From: an uncultured Cellvibrio sp.
GTDB taxonomy: Bacteria; Pseudomonadota; Gammaproteobacteria; Pseudomonadales; Cellvibrionaceae
Reading direction: 5' to 3'
NCBI GenBank assembly: GCA_946482345.1
Contig: CAMLRJ010000275.1
Coordinates: 1 to 5,365 of the forward strand
DNA: 5,365 bases
Both the position numbers and the translations under genes were made by a program. Shown in pieces: positions 5,025 to 5,365 of this stretch. Position 1 is the stretch's first letter; every line of letters starts with the position of its first letter. The notes below the pieces were generated by a model. The model was not told the origin of the DNA. It ran no database searches and was given only the letters and a program-made list of their open reading frames with translations.

Positions 5025-5365
5025 TCAAAGGCAGGAACAAGCGATGGGTTTGTTTGAGCCAGCCAGACATCCAGATTTCCAATTGTTCTGCCGGCATGGG
5101 TTTGGCAATTAAATAACCCTGCATCATGCGGCAGTTTCGGCTTTGCAACCAAAAGCATTGTTCTTCTGTTTCAACACCCTCGGCAATGGTGACTTTACCC
5201 AATGCATGCGCCAGGGTGATGATGGATTCGACTATGGCGGTTGATTCTTTTTCTACCATCAAATCACGAATAAAACTTTGGTCGATTTTTAATATATCCA
5301 CCGGAAAATGTCGCAAATAATTCAGGCTGGAAAAACCGGTTCCAAAATCATCGATTGCAATGCGA
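4990..5365 (-). CDS. EAL-domain cyclic-di-GMP phosphodiesterase, C-terminal part (5' end outside window)
   Basis: About 125 residues, open at the window edge, forming the second half of an EAL domain, which hydrolyses c-di-GMP to pGpG. In order: IAIDDFGTGFSSLNYLRHFP (the two metal-binding Asp and loop 6), VDILKIDQSFIRDL (catalytic-type Lys), TIAEGVETEEQ (the two Glu of the EGVE block), then MQGYLIAKPMPAEQL, the usual domain end. All active-site residues that should lie in this half are present, so the domain looks catalytically competent, but the EAL signature itself and any GGDEF, PAS or sensor domains lie outside. The tail after the domain (WMSGWLKQTHRLFLPL and onward) ends at TAG 4992-4990; the last 11 residues, INAGLDFHPRK, are read antisense through the VOC remnant. 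It precedes the redoxin gene on the same strand with a 122-bp gap. Confidence 0.92.
   Translation of the reverse strand, partial: RIAIDDFGTGFSSLNYLRHFPVDILKIDQSFIRDLMVEKESTAIVESIITLAHALGKVTIAEGVETEEQCFWLQSRNCRMMQGYLIAKPMPAEQLEIWMSGWLKQTHRLFLPLINAGLDFHPRK

Noticed and set aside
4868..5027. Classical mobile element ends around the redoxin-sigma operon
   Set aside because: The flanking repeats are direct, coding in origin and only about 85% identical. There are no terminal inverted repeats, no short target duplication, and no transposase or integrase.

Overview
The window looks like chromosomal DNA of a Gram-negative bacterium, most likely a gammaproteobacterium of moderate G+C. The main reason is a full-length YbaL-type Kef antiporter that closely resembles the enterobacterial protein. 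The rest of the gene set (secreted serine hydrolase, VOC proteins, ECF sigma factor, EAL protein) fits but does not fix the genus; a Cellvibrio-like relative is only a guess. There is no rRNA, tRNA, CRISPR array, transposase or recognisable insertion sequence.

Layout: 1-483 (minus) is the N-terminal part of an exported SxxK serine hydrolase cut by the window edge. It diverges from a ybaL-type cation/proton antiporter at 634-2325 (plus). The antiporter converges on a small four-helix membrane protein of unknown function at 2343-2756 (minus), with a large nested inverted repeat at 2334-2382 over their 3' ends. Across a 137-bp divergent gap lie two plus-strand VOC (glyoxalase-fold) genes, 2894-3373 and 3405-3815, apparently one operon. 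The second ends exactly where an opposing minus-strand operon ends: a CxxC peroxiredoxin-like protein (4325-4867) followed, with a 4-bp GTGA overlap, by an ECF sigma factor (3816-4328). At the right edge is the C-terminal part of an EAL-domain c-di-GMP phosphodiesterase (4990-5365, minus).

The most informative structure is an 84-85% identical direct repeat. The last 25 codons plus stop of the second VOC gene (3738-3815) recur at 4947-5024 as an orphan 3' fragment with no gene body in front of it. The two copies bracket the redoxin-sigma operon exactly: the sigma stop codon abuts the left copy, and the right copy begins upstream of the redoxin gene. The antisense strand of the right copy has become the last 11 codons of the EAL gene. 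The simplest reading is that a further VOC paralogue once stood here and that the redoxin-sigma pair arrived, or the paralogue was truncated, by a rearrangement at the VOC 3' end.

The redoxin-sigma pair itself is a compact candidate redox-responsive regulatory module: no anti-sigma gene is seen next to it, and the sigma factor is translationally coupled to a thiol protein. That function is inference. The other genes (antiporter, glyoxalase-fold proteins, thiol protein) suggest a loose theme of electrophile and redox stress, but no physical linkage into a single pathway is shown.
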